Origin: Lacrimispora sinapis
GTDB lineage: Bacteria; Bacillota; Clostridia; Lachnospirales; Lachnospiraceae
Assembly: GCF_043633585.1 (NCBI RefSeq)
Contig: NZ_CP141832.1
Span: 1,364,001-1,428,000 of the forward strand
DNA: 64,000 nt
Reading direction: 5' to 3'
Shown: positions 1-8,507 of the stretch, in pieces
Layout: the number at the start of each line of letters is the position of its first letter
Numbering within the stretch: the stretch's first letter is position 1
Notes under the pieces: model-generated
Told to the model about the DNA's origin: nothing
Databases searched by the model: none
The model's input: only the letters and a program-made list of their open reading frames with translations
Position numbers and translations under genes: made by a program

Positions 1-1
1 A

Positions 2-1597
2 AACCTTATGGATTTCTGCATTGGAACCGTAGTATTTTTGTTTTTGGGATTTGGCCTTATGATGGCAGAGGATATGGTTATGGGATTGGTGGGAATCCCG
101 AATCTTGACTTGTTCACTGATTTTGCAGGCTTTAACTGGTCCAGCTTTGTTTTTAACCTGGTATTTTGTGCAACGGCAGCAACCATTGTTTCCGGTTCCA
201 TGGCAGAACGGACCAAGTTCAGCGCTTATTTGATTTACAGTGCTGTGATCAGTGCCGTGATCTATCCCATCGAAGCAGGATGGATCTGGAATGGAAGCGG
301 GTGGCTCCTTAACCTTGGATATGTTGATTTTGCCGGCTCCAGTGCCATTCATATGGTAGGCGGTCTTTCAGCCTTTATTGGAGCAGCGATCCTTGGGCCG
401 CGTATAGGAAAATACACCAAAGATAAAAATGGAAAGACGCTGGTCAATGCCATACCAGGACATTCCATTACCTTAGGAGCTCTGGGAGTCTTTATTTTAT
501 GGTTTGGCTGGTACGGGTTTAATGGGGCAGCCTGTACCTCCGTGGAACAGCTGGCTCAGGTATTTGGTACAACGACCATTTCTGCCGGATTTGCTACGGT
601 GACTACGATGCTGTTTACCTGGTTTAAAAATGGAAAGCCGGATGTTTCCATGACGCTCAATGGTTCTCTGGCGGGACTGGTGGCGATTACAGCCCCTTGT
701 GCCAATGTGGATGCTGCCGGTTCTGTAGTTATTGGGATTGTAGCCGGATTTCTCGTAGTTCTGGCTGTAGAATTCATAGATATGAAGCTTCATGTGGATG
801 ACCCCGTAGGAGCGGTGGCGGTCCATGGCGTAAACGGCATATGGGGCACATTAGCGGTAGGCTTGTTTGGGATTTATGACACCGGAGCGGTTACAAAAGG
901 ATTGTTCTATGGAGGAGGGCTGCGTCAGTTTGGGATACAGCTGCTTGGAGTTTTCTGTATTCTTCTATGGACCGCAGTGACAATTACCATTGCATTTATA
1001 ATCATTAAGAAAACCGTGGGCCTGCGGGTATCCCCGGAAGAAGAAATGGAAGGGCTTGATATCAAAGAACATGGGCTTTCCAGTTCCTATGCAGATTTTA
1101 TGCCGGCAGGCAATCTTTATTACGGTGCCGGAACCGGCATGATTTCTTCCGAAATCCCACCGGCGGCTGAAACATCAGTGCCTCTGGCGCCATCGAAGGC
1201 TCCGGCTTCTGAAAATGAGGAAGCAGACACGGCTCCTGGGAAAAAGATATTTAAGGTTACCATCATCACCCGCCAGGATAAACTGGAGGAATTGAAAACT
1301 GCGATGAATGAAATTGAAGTGAGCGGAATGACAGTCACTCAGGTCATGGGGTACGGGTTACAAAAAGGTCAAATACAGATTTACCGTGGGGTTCCTGTAG
1401 AAACCAATTTGCTTCCAAAAGTTCAGGTAGACATTGTTGTGTCTAAGGTGCCGGTGTCCCAGGTTTTAAATGCGGCAAAGAAAGCACTTTATACCGGTAA
1501 TATCGGAGATGGAAAGATATTTGTATACCGTGTGACAGATGTAGTGAAAGTAAGAACCGGAGAAACTGGTTATGATGCTTTACAAGGGGATGACTGA
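2..1597 (+). CDS. amt: Ammonium transporter Amt with fused C-terminal PII (GlnB/GlnK) domain, 5'-truncated by the window
   Basis: Channel-type NH4+/NH3 uptake protein of the inner membrane. The reading frame is open to the first base and the visible protein begins inside an early Amt helix, so the true start lies upstream. Conserved Amt features are present: the AIHMVGG histidine and the VAVHGVNGIWGT histidine form the twin-His pore pair. After a Pro/Ala/Glu-rich linker (about residues 385-415 of the visible part) a complete PII domain follows. It has the T-loop core QKGQIQIYRG, the LLPK strand and the GDGKIFV and RTGE motifs. The residue aligned with E. coli GlnB Tyr51 is Val (RGVPV against RGAEY), so uridylylation there is not possible. 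PII proteins normally gate Amt in trans; the fusion makes this intramolecular. The gene converges on ktrA and shares a hairpin terminator with it. Confidence 0.93.
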   Translation, partial: NLMDFCIGTVVFLFLGFGLMMAEDMVMGLVGIPNLDLFTDFAGFNWSSFVFNLVFCATAATIVSGSMAERTKFSAYLIYSAVISAVIYPIEAGWIWNGSGWLLNLGYVDFAGSSAIHMVGGLSAFIGAAILGPRIGKYTKDKNGKTLVNAIPGHSITLGALGVFILWFGWYGFNGAACTSVEQLAQVFGTTTISAGFATVTTMLFTWFKNGKPDVSMTLNGSLAGLVAITAPCANVDAAGSVVIGIVAGFLVVLAVEFIDMKLHVDDPVGAVAVHGVNGIWGTLAVGLFGIYDTGAVTKGLFYGGGLRQFGIQLLGVFCILLWTAVTITIAFIIIKKTVGLRVSPEEEMEGLDIKEHGLSSSYADFMPAGNLYYGAGTGMISSEIPPAAETSVPLAPSKAPASENEEADTAPGKKIFKVTIITRQDKLEELKTAMNEIEVSGMTVTQVMGYGLQKGQIQIYRGVPVETNLLPKVQVDIVVSKVPVSQVLNAAKKALYTGNIGDGKIFVYRVTDVVKVRTGETGYDALQGDD

Positions 1598-1624
1598 CCG
1601 CAGAAAGGCTGAATAGAGAGGATT

Positions 1625-1661
1625 AAAAAAGCAGCGGGGGAAGAAAACGCCTCCGCTGCTT
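1625..1661. terminator. Bidirectional intrinsic terminator between amt and ktrA
   Basis: A 12-bp stem (1629-1640 with 1650-1661, one G-T wobble) encloses a 9-nt loop. The six A residues on its left give a U-tract for the minus-strand ktrBA transcript. The plus-strand side has only a weak T run, so it probably works best for ktrBA. Confidence 0.75.
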
Positions 1662-1697
1662 CTAATGTGCAGAAATTGTTTTAAGCCTGCCAAACTC

Positions 1698-2342
1698 CTA
1701 TAACATTCTCAGGACGATAAGATTATCGGTCTCCTTGATTTCGGTTTGGGGACCTAAAACAGCCATGACCTTACTGTCACGTATGATTGCCAGAATATTG
1801 ATTCCTTCTGTCTGCCTCAGTGCCAGTTTTTGAAGTGTCTTTCCGATCCAGCCATGTTTGGGATGCATCTCTATGATTTCATATTCGTCTGAGCGGTGAA
1901 TATATTCCATCGGGTCATTTGTGATAAACTGGTATGCAATCCGTTCGCCCATTTCCATTTCGGGTAGAACAACCCGGTCTACACCGATATTCTCCATGAT
2001 TTTCTTTTGGCGTGTGCCATTTGCTTTTGCAAGAACAAACGGAATGTTCATTTCTTTTGCGATCATGCAGGTGATAATAGCTGCCTCAAAGTCGGAGCTG
2101 AAGGCCACAACCACAGCATCAAAATTCCCCAGCCCCATCTTTGATAAGGAGGAGGGGTCCGTTACATCCGCTTCGATTGCGTAGGTACAATATTCCGCAG
2201 CTTCCTGGACCAGGGTGGGATTGATGTCACAGCAAAGTACCTGTAATCCATTTTCATGCAATGTAGCAGCAATACTGCGTCCGAACTTGCCAAGACCCAG
2301 AACTGCGATCTGTGCATTTTTATCAAATTTTATTTTATTCAT
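1698..2342 (-). CDS. ktrA: KtrA/TrkA-type K+ uptake regulatory subunit (RCK protein)
   Basis: Cytoplasmic nucleotide-binding ring protein that gates the KtrB potassium channel-like subunit. It has an N-terminal RCK_N Rossmann domain with the motif VLGLGKFGRSIA near residues 14-25 and the acidic end of the second strand (CDINP). The C-terminal RCK_C domain covers roughly residues 140-214. Length 214 aa is usual for KtrA. The gene lies 14 bp downstream of ktrB on the minus strand, so the two are co-transcribed. KtrA proteins bind ATP/ADP, and many RCK_C domains bind c-di-AMP; neither can be read directly from this sequence. Confidence 0.93.
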   Translation of the reverse strand: MNKIKFDKNAQIAVLGLGKFGRSIAATLHENGLQVLCCDINPTLVQEAAEYCTYAIEADVTDPSSLSKMGLGNFDAVVVAFSSDFEAAIITCMIAKEMNIPFVLAKANGTRQKKIMENIGVDRVVLPEMEMGERIAYQFITNDPMEYIHRSDEYEIIEMHPKHGWIGKTLQKLALRQTEGINILAIIRDSKVMAVLGPQTEIKETDNLIVLRML

Positions 2343-2356
2343 ATAGCAAGGCTCCT

Positions 2357-3781
2357 TTAACCGATTAAAATGTCTTCTTTGGGGTATCGAATCGTATTAT
2401 TTGCTTTTTCCCCTCTTTTGGATAATGAAATCAATATGGAAATAGGACCGATGCGCCCGATAAACATACACAAAATCAGCAAAAGCTTTCCCTGTGAACT
2501 GAGAAATGGAGTGATTCCGGTTGTAAGCCCAACGGTTCCAAGAGCCGAGGCTACTTCGTAGAACAGGTCTACTGTCCCATGGGAATAGGCGTTGTTATAC
2601 TCTGTCAATGTTAAAATGGCAGTACCGGTACAAAGCAATACCGTCATAATGATAATAATCGTAAGAGATTTTTGCAGCAACTGCAAAGGGATATTTTTGT
2701 GAAATACGTCTATGGTATATCTGCCTTTTATGACGGACCACACGCTGCATATAACAACAGCCAAAGTGACCGTTTTGATCCCACCTGCAGTACCGCCGGG
2801 GGAACCACCAATAATCATAAACAAACTGGAAATAAATTTTGATGTTTCGCCAAGAGCGCCCTGATCTATGGTTGCAAATCCGGCAGTTCTAAGAGTCACA
2901 GATTGAAAGAAGGCTTTAAACATCCTTTCTCCAAATCCATCATTCCCCCAAAGCCGGGTGTTATTGTATTCAGCAGTTAAAAAATACAGGAAACCGGTGA
3001 ATAAGAGAAGACCTGTGGTGATCAAAACCAGTTTTGTATGGAGGGAAAATTTCCATCTCTTTTTTATTTTTAATGAAAAATAATTTTTTATATTGTATAT
3101 CAAGTCAACCCAAACTGAAAAACCAATTCCGCCGATTATGATGAGCAGCATAATGGGAATACAAATGAGAAAATTGGTCCCATAAGGAATCAGGCTTTTG
3201 TCTCCGATCACGTCAAACCCAGCATTGCAAAAGGCGGAGACTGAGTGAAAAATGCCATAGAACAAAGAAGTAAAGACATCATGTCCCTCCATCAGGAATC
3301 CAATAAAAAGAAAAACCGCACCAATTCCTTCAAAAATCAGGGTTCCTCTTATTACGAACATCACCATGCGCACCATACCATGAAAATCAGTATGGTTAAA
3401 AGCAGTCTGCAGGGTCAGCCGTTCTTTTAACGTGATTCGCTTTCCAAGGTGAATGCCCAGGTAAGTGATAATGGCAACGATCCCCAGACCGCCAATCTGT
3501 ATAAGAAGTAAAATGATTATTTTACCAAATAAACTCCATGAGGTAGCCGTTGTCACAGTAACAAGCCCTGTAACGCAAACGGCTGAGGTGGCAGTGAACA
3601 GGCAGTCAAGGAATGAAACCGTTCCAGCAGAAGCAGACTGGGAAACAGGAAGTTTTAATAAAACAGAACCTATTAAAATAATCATCAGAAAACTAATAGT
3701 AACGATTTGAGACGGTGTCAGTGCAGAGCGAAGTTTCTTTGTTAAGATCAGCCTGCCCGTATTTAATTTGTTTATATCCAA
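2357..3781 (-). CDS. ktrB: KtrB/TrkH-type K+ transporter membrane subunit
   Basis: Na+-dependent K+ uptake subunit of the SKT superfamily. Four P-loop filter segments are visible in order: ATSAVCVTGL, SVSAFCNAGFD, SVTLRTAGFAT and ALGTVGLTTG. The intramembrane glycine-rich stretch GGSPGGTAGGIKT precedes the last repeat. I chose the TTG at 3781 as start because AGGAGG (3788-3793) sits six bases upstream. An in-frame TTG at 3799 would put that ribosome site inside the gene. The predicted product is 474 aa. The gene is divergent from the V-ATPase operon. In E. hirae the KtrB homologue NtpJ is the last gene of the Na+-ATPase operon, so the association here is meaningful although the arrangement differs. 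Confidence 0.93.
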   Translation of the reverse strand: MDINKLNTGRLILTKKLRSALTPSQIVTISFLMIILIGSVLLKLPVSQSASAGTVSFLDCLFTATSAVCVTGLVTVTTATSWSLFGKIIILLLIQIGGLGIVAIITYLGIHLGKRITLKERLTLQTAFNHTDFHGMVRMVMFVIRGTLIFEGIGAVFLFIGFLMEGHDVFTSLFYGIFHSVSAFCNAGFDVIGDKSLIPYGTNFLICIPIMLLIIIGGIGFSVWVDLIYNIKNYFSLKIKKRWKFSLHTKLVLITTGLLLFTGFLYFLTAEYNNTRLWGNDGFGERMFKAFFQSVTLRTAGFATIDQGALGETSKFISSLFMIIGGSPGGTAGGIKTVTLAVVICSVWSVIKGRYTIDVFHKNIPLQLLQKSLTIIIIMTVLLCTGTAILTLTEYNNAYSHGTVDLFYEVASALGTVGLTTGITPFLSSQGKLLLILCMFIGRIGPISILISLSKRGEKANNTIRYPKEDILIG

Positions 3782-3885
3782 AAATTTCCTCCTACACAAA
3801 AGACATTACATATTCAACATCCCTTTGTTAAAAAGCCGTTGCTTATATAATGCCCGTCAGTAACAATTTATTTCCGATCAATGTG

Positions 3886-3914
3886 ATTATAGCATGGGAA
3901 ATGATGAAATACAA
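3886..3914 (-). promoter_or_regulatory. Predicted sigma-A promoter of ktrB-ktrA
   Basis: On the minus strand, TTGTAT (3909-3914) and TATAAT (3886-3891) are separated by exactly 17 bp, with a TG extension before the -10. The leader to the ktrB start is about 95 nt. I saw no recognisable c-di-AMP riboswitch in it. Confidence 0.6.
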
Positions 3915-3993
3915 TATCATTCCTCTTAAAATCATTCCCGTTTAACAGCGGAAATTTCCAATAAAAATTAGAATCCGAGACATAATAATAATA

Positions 3994-4022
3994 TTGACAC
4001 AAATAAAATTATATGTTATAAA
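3994..4022 (+). promoter_or_regulatory. Strong sigma-A promoter of the V-type ATPase operon
   Basis: TTGACA (3994-3999), a 17-bp AT-rich spacer and TATAAA (4017-4022). This places the transcript start near 4029 and leaves a leader of about 165 nt before the first gene. Confidence 0.75.
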
Positions 4023-4028
4023 CTATCT

Positions 4029-4131
4029 AATTAGAAATTTGGTTGTTATCGGTTGGACAGGAAACTGTTACAAGTCGTTTGGGTACTCAGGGGGAAGTAC
4101 CCAGGCTTCTTGTACTCAGTTTCTTTTTTTT
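4029..4131 (+). ncRNA. Candidate riboswitch/attenuator leader of the V-ATPase operon (possible Na+-I class)
   Basis: The leader can form two mutually exclusive structures. One is the small hairpin ACAG-GAAA-CTGT (4057-4068). The other pairs 4061-4074 (GAAACTGTTACAAG) with 4109-4123 (CTTGTACTCAGTTTC). It encloses an 8-bp inner stem (4080-4087 with 4096-4103) and is followed by eight Ts (4124-4131), which is a complete intrinsic terminator. The GAAACTG segment belongs to both, the usual design of a terminator-controlling riboswitch. Position before a probably Na+-translocating ATPase suggests the Na+-I (DUF1646) riboswitch class, which is known to control V-ATPase and Na+ transport genes. I cannot check its consensus here, so the class is an inference and the attenuator is the observation. 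Confidence 0.6.
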
Positions 4132-4193
4132 ATTTAAAATCAGATAACTGTGATCCAAAGGACTAATAATTTTATTACGTTAGGAGTGATTTC

Positions 4194-4514
4194 ATGTCTA
4201 TTCGTACCCTATCAGCAATTAAAAATGCAGAAGAGCGATCCATTTCCCTGGTGAAAGAAGCGCAAAAAGAAGCGGAGAGGCAAGTCGGTCAAAACAGAAA
4301 ACAAAAAGAGGAACTGCGGCAAAAGAAAATGGAGGAGACTTTGTTGCGGGAGCAGGAAATCTTATTGAAGGCAAGGGAGAAAGCAAAAGCCAAATGTTTG
4401 GAATTGGAAAAAAGCAATCAGCCTATGATGGAAAAATATGAAAATCCTCCGGAGCCAAAGGTGGAGAAGGCTGTAAATTTGATTGTGAATCGGGTGTTTA
4501 AGTATGGCAGTTGA
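4194..4514 (+). CDS. ntpF: V-type ATPase peripheral stalk subunit G/H (NtpF-like)
   Basis: Peripheral stator subunit that pairs with subunit E to form the stalk linking the catalytic head to subunit I. The 106-aa protein is almost entirely charged and helical. The Lys/Glu/Gln-rich coiled coil from about residue 10 to 75 is typical of NtpF, followed by a short C-terminal VEKAVNLIVNRV helix. It is the first gene of the operon, starts at ATG after GGAGTGATTTC, and overlaps the next gene by 11 bases. Assignment rests on length, coiled-coil character and position as much as on sequence identity. Confidence 0.85.
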   Translation: MSIRTLSAIKNAEERSISLVKEAQKEAERQVGQNRKQKEELRQKKMEETLLREQEILLKAREKAKAKCLELEKSNQPMMEKYENPPEPKVEKAVNLIVNRVFKYGS

Positions 4515-6483
4515 AAAAATGAAAAAGGTTTCCATCACCGCCATTCGTGATCAAAGCGACATGCTGTTAAAAGAGATCCAAAAATCAGGTACCATTCATT
4601 TCAAAGAGTTGGAATTGCAGGAGCTGCCCGAGGACTATGTCTTCTTATCTAAAACAGCACCGGTGGAGGATTTTGAGCTAATCGAGGAAAAGCAGGTGAT
4701 TGATGCAACGTTAAAAGCCTTAAAGCCCTATGTGCCTAAAAAATCCATTACCGCCAAACGTCCCCGGCTGACCTATGAAGAATGCTGTAACTATTTGTGT
4801 AAGCCGGAATTAAAGGAAACGCACAGAAAGGTAAAGGAGATCCTGGATAAAAAGGATGCTCTGGCTCAGGAAATAAAAAAAGCAAAATCAGAGAATGTAC
4901 AGCTGGAGCAATATGCCTTTATTGATTTCAGTACCGCAGATCTGAATGATTTAAAAAAGGTGAAAGCCTTTTTGATTGCAGTGAAGGCGGCAAAGGAAGA
5001 AACCTTTCTGGCTTGGAAGGAAGCCTTTCCTGAATTGTATCTAGAACCTTTGGGTAAGGTGAAGCAGGATACGGTCTATCTCGCAGTATCGGAACGGGGA
5101 AAATACCAGGAGGTACAGGATTCCTTGAATCAGCAGTCCATTCCCATCTTGGATCTCTCATTTGAAAAACCGCCCAGGGAATTGATTGAATATAACGTAA
5201 ACCGGTTAAAGAAGGCGGAATCCGAACTGGTCCGGTGCAATGATGCATTAAATACTTTGGGACACAGATACGATGATATTTTGATCGAATTGGATGCGGT
5301 AAATACGGTTTTAAGCCGAAACCAGGTGATTGAAAATTTTTTAAACAGCAGACACGTAATATATATGGAAGGATGGGTACCGGAAAAGGATATCCCCGGA
5401 TTATACAACATTTTGGACCGGATGCTTCCTCAAAGCTATTACCTGGAGGCAGAAGACGTGTCCCCCGAGGATGCAGAAACACCAGTCAAGCTGAAAAATA
5501 AGGGGATATTTACTTATTTTGAAAGCATCACGGAGATGTTCAGCCTTCCAGCTTATCAGGAATTAGATCCAACCAGTATACTCACTATTTTCTATCTCAT
5601 ATTTTTCGGTATGATGGTAGGAGATGTGGGGTATGGATTGATATTGACACTTGGCTGCTTTTTCGCGTTGCGATGGATTGATTTTAAGGAAAAGACGAGA
5701 AGATCCGTCAAGATGTTTTTCTATCTTGGGATATCTGTAATACTTTGCGGATTTTTATACGGAAGTATGTTCGGTATCACCATTTTTGCTCCTGTTCCTG
5801 TGAAGGGAGGGGGATTTAAACCCATCTTGGACACCCAGACCGATATCGTATTTATGCTGGTCTTGTCACTTGTGATTGGCGTGATTCATATCTTCAGCGG
5901 TCTGGTCATGAAGGGGTTAAACAGTTATATACAAAAAGATTATGCAGGGATCTTCTGCGATTCGGTTCTCTGGATGCTTACCCTGGCAAGCGGTATATTA
6001 TTGCTTTTAACTGGTGCAGGAATGCTGGATTTGGGCAGTCCCAAGCTCTTTGGCATCATTTTTGGAATCTGCATCGCAGGACTTGCAGCAACCCAGGGAA
6101 GAAGCAGCAAAACCCTTGGAGGGAAAATCGGAGGAGGCCTTTATGGTGTATACGGCCTTACCAGTTATATCGGAGATATTGTTTCCTACACCAGAATCGT
6201 AGCACTTGGACTTTCGGGGGCCTATATCGCTTTTTCTTTTAATCTGATGTCCGGACTGATTCCGGGAGTCCTTGGTAAGCTGGTGTTTGGCACTTTGATC
6301 GCAGTGTTCGGCCAGGCCTTGAATCTGGGTCTGTCTTTGCTGGGTGCGTATGTCCACAGCTGCAGACTGCAATATGTGGAATTCTTCGGTAAATTTTATA
6401 AAGGCGGCGGAAAGGCATACCGGCCTTTTCAAGTAGAAAACGATTATATTTCAATTAAGAGTACAAATCAGGAGGATGAATGA
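4504..6483 (+). CDS. ntpI: V-type ATPase membrane subunit I (a-subunit homologue)
   Basis: Forms the ion half-channels next to the K rotor ring. The N-terminal half (about residues 1-335) is cytosolic and coiled-coil rich and binds the stator. The C-terminal half has about seven or eight membrane helices. The essential arginine that faces the rotor carboxylate is R564 in the motif DIVSYTRIVALGLSG. Length 659 aa fits NtpI. The stop codon overlaps the ntpK start (TGATG-type junction), which indicates translational coupling within the operon. Confidence 0.95.
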   Translation: MAVEKMKKVSITAIRDQSDMLLKEIQKSGTIHFKELELQELPEDYVFLSKTAPVEDFELIEEKQVIDATLKALKPYVPKKSITAKRPRLTYEECCNYLCKPELKETHRKVKEILDKKDALAQEIKKAKSENVQLEQYAFIDFSTADLNDLKKVKAFLIAVKAAKEETFLAWKEAFPELYLEPLGKVKQDTVYLAVSERGKYQEVQDSLNQQSIPILDLSFEKPPRELIEYNVNRLKKAESELVRCNDALNTLGHRYDDILIELDAVNTVLSRNQVIENFLNSRHVIYMEGWVPEKDIPGLYNILDRMLPQSYYLEAEDVSPEDAETPVKLKNKGIFTYFESITEMFSLPAYQELDPTSILTIFYLIFFGMMVGDVGYGLILTLGCFFALRWIDFKEKTRRSVKMFFYLGISVILCGFLYGSMFGITIFAPVPVKGGGFKPILDTQTDIVFMLVLSLVIGVIHIFSGLVMKGLNSYIQKDYAGIFCDSVLWMLTLASGILLLLTGAGMLDLGSPKLFGIIFGICIAGLAATQGRSSKTLGGKIGGGLYGVYGLTSYIGDIVSYTRIVALGLSGAYIAFSFNLMSGLIPGVLGKLVFGTLIAVFGQALNLGLSLLGAYVHSCRLQYVEFFGKFYKGGGKAYRPFQVENDYISIKSTNQEDE

Positions 6484-6965
6484 TGACAATTTCAAGTTAT
6501 TTCTTAGAATACGGTGGTTTTATCTTTGCGGCTGCGGGTGCAGCTTTGGCAGTTGGTTTGGCTGGTGTGGGTTCCGCAAAAGGCTGTGGGGTAGCAGGAC
6601 AGGCAGCGGCAGGAATTATCACGGAGGAACCTGAAAAATTTGGACAAGCTCTGATTTTGCAGCTGTTGCCAGGTACCCAGGGATTGTATGGCTTTATCAT
6701 TGGCTTTCTAGTTCTGCTGCAGATTGGGAATAATCCAAGCTTGGCCCAGGGACTTTATCTTCTGTTTACCGGTCTGCCCGTAGGACTTGCCGGTTTACTC
6801 TCTGGTATTGCCCAGGGAAAGGTAGCGGCTTCGGGTATGCAGATTCTTGCAAGAAATCCAGAGCATAATACCAAAGGTATCATTCTGGCAGCCATTGTTG
6901 AGACTTATGCGATTCTTGGTTTTGTAGCATCGATCATTATGTTATTTGTGACCTACCCTAAATAA
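6480..6965 (+). CDS. ntpK: V-type ATPase rotor-ring subunit K (c-subunit, probably Na+-binding)
   Basis: Sixteen-kDa, four-helix proteolipid that forms the rotating ring. It aligns closely with E. hirae NtpK, including the shared stretches KFGQALILQLLPGTQG, SGIAQGKVAA and VETYAILGF. The residues that hold Na+ in E. hirae (L61, T64, Q65, Q110, E139) are all present here as L63, T66, Q67, Q112 and E141. On this basis the pump is predicted to move Na+ rather than H+. Length 161 aa is normal. It lies between ntpI and ntpE. Confidence 0.95.
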   Translation: MMTISSYFLEYGGFIFAAAGAALAVGLAGVGSAKGCGVAGQAAAGIITEEPEKFGQALILQLLPGTQGLYGFIIGFLVLLQIGNNPSLAQGLYLLFTGLPVGLAGLLSGIAQGKVAASGMQILARNPEHNTKGIILAAIVETYAILGFVASIIMLFVTYPK

Positions 6966-6993
6966 TGGATCTGGGTTGAAAGGAAGTGAGGAG

Positions 6994-7584
6994 TTGGGCA
7001 GCTTAGAAGCATTGACTGAAAAAATAATAGAAGACGGACAGAACCAGGCACAAAAGCTGATTGAGAAAGCTGTGGAGAACAGTAAAAAAGAGCTGGAAGA
7101 GGAAATCCGTGAGATAGAGCGCATCTGCGAAAACAGAATAAAAGAAGCCGAAGTAAAAGCGGCTGAACTGTATCACAGGATTTGTGCGGAAAAAGAGATT
7201 GAGATCAGAGATAAAAATCTGTTAATAAAACAAAACGTCATGGACCGTGTATTCCATGAAGCACTAATGCAATTAAAAAACCTGGATATCATGGAATATA
7301 AGGAGCTGCTGACCAGGATGCTTTTAGATAAGGATTTAAGCAATGATATCCTGATTCTGCCGGAAAAGTATCACAGGCCGGAATATGATATGGATTCTTT
7401 TCTTAACGGTCTGGTTGGAAAAGACAAGGCTCCCTTAAAAACAGTTTATCAGCCGTTGGCAGGAGGATTTATCCTGATGAGGGACGGGATAGAAGAAAAC
7501 TATACGTTTGAAGCCTGGATTGATGTGATCCGTCAGGAAATGGAGCGGGAGGTAGTGGATATCTTGTATGGAGAGGAGACGTGA
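6994..7584 (+). CDS. ntpE: V-type ATPase peripheral stalk subunit E
   Basis: Second stalk subunit, partner of NtpF. The N-terminal half is a charged coiled coil (about residues 5-85) and the C-terminal globular domain includes the PLAGGFILMRDGIEENYTFE region typical of V-ATPase E subunits that contact subunit B. I place the start at TTG 6994, nine bases after AGGA within AGGAAGTGAGGAG (6981-6993). A TTG at 6976 is also in frame but has no clear ribosome site. The predicted product is 196 aa. It overlaps the ntpC start by four bases. Confidence 0.88.
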   Translation: MGSLEALTEKIIEDGQNQAQKLIEKAVENSKKELEEEIREIERICENRIKEAEVKAAELYHRICAEKEIEIRDKNLLIKQNVMDRVFHEALMQLKNLDIMEYKELLTRMLLDKDLSNDILILPEKYHRPEYDMDSFLNGLVGKDKAPLKTVYQPLAGGFILMRDGIEENYTFEAWIDVIRQEMEREVVDILYGEET

Positions 7585-8507
7585 ACTTGAAGGATACTGA
7601 TTTTATAACTGCATCCAGCTTTATAAGGACACTGGAAAGCAGGCTTCTTACAAAATCCAAATTAGACAGCCTTATTTCACTCCAGCATTTTTCTGATATA
7701 GCAAAGGGGCTTTCCCAAGATACGGATTATAACTTGACCGCGGTCAGTACTTTAGATCAGGCAGAGGCTGTTTTAAAAGAAGAATGGGAACGGGTGTGCA
7801 ACTTGCTTTATAAAGTGTCTCCTCATAAAGCGGCGGTTGATATAGTTTTGTTACCCTATGAATTCCATGCTCTTCGCTGTGCCTTGAAAAAAGCTCTGTC
7901 AAAGACAAAAAGTACAGAGCCGCTTTCAGAGGATATGGAGAAACTGCTGGCACAGGCTTCTCTCATGGAAGAGGACAGTCAGAGGAAAGAGATTTTTCTG
8001 GATAAAAAAATGTTTGAAGCCATGAAAAGGATCGGAAAAGAATTAAACAGTGAGCTTATAGCGGAACAGGTACAGATGAGGATTGATTTTTATAATATAA
8101 AAACAATGCTGCGTGCAAGAGAAATGAATAAGGACTCCGCTTTTTTTGAGTATTGCTATGAACCGGGAGGACGTTTGACCAAAGATGTATTTGTTCAGAA
8201 CTATTCCCTTCCGTTCTCCGCATTGGCAGCTTCCTTTTCCAACAAATATTGCAACACCGAGGTTCAAAAGGGACTGGAAGCCTATGAGACCCATCATAAT
8301 TTCTCAGTGCTGGAGACGCTTTTTCGTGATAGCCTGATCAAGCACTTAAAAAAAGCCAAGCTGATTTCCTATGGTCCTGAAATTCTGTATGCATATCTGA
8401 TGGCAAAAGAAAATGAGCTCCGGCAAATCCGGCTGCTGCTTACTTGTAAGTCCAGAAACATATCGGATCATATCTTAATTGGAAAGCTGGGGGAAAGTTA
8501 TGTATAA
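7581..8507 (+). CDS. ntpC: V-type ATPase subunit C (d-subunit homologue)
   Basis: Central-stalk socket protein that caps the K ring and couples it to the D/G shaft. The all-helical 308-aa protein matches NtpC in length and in the AKENELRQIRLLLTCK motif near the C-terminus. It starts at GTG 7581 inside the end of ntpE, with GGAGAGGAG upstream. It overlaps ntpG by eight bases. Confidence 0.92.
   Translation: MNLKDTDFITASSFIRTLESRLLTKSKLDSLISLQHFSDIAKGLSQDTDYNLTAVSTLDQAEAVLKEEWERVCNLLYKVSPHKAAVDIVLLPYEFHALRCALKKALSKTKSTEPLSEDMEKLLAQASLMEEDSQRKEIFLDKKMFEAMKRIGKELNSELIAEQVQMRIDFYNIKTMLRAREMNKDSAFFEYCYEPGGRLTKDVFVQNYSLPFSALAASFSNKYCNTEVQKGLEAYETHHNFSVLETLFRDSLIKHLKKAKLISYGPEILYAYLMAKENELRQIRLLLTCKSRNISDHILIGKLGESYV

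Noticed and set aside
3800..3885. c-di-AMP (ydaO) riboswitch upstream of ktrB
   Set aside because: This class often precedes ktr genes, but the leader is only about 95 nt and lacks its conserved core and hairpins.
4928..5482. 184-codon open frame on the minus strand inside ntpI
   Set aside because: Antisense to strongly conserved V-ATPase coding sequence, no ribosome site and Pro/Arg-rich composition typical of a shadow frame.
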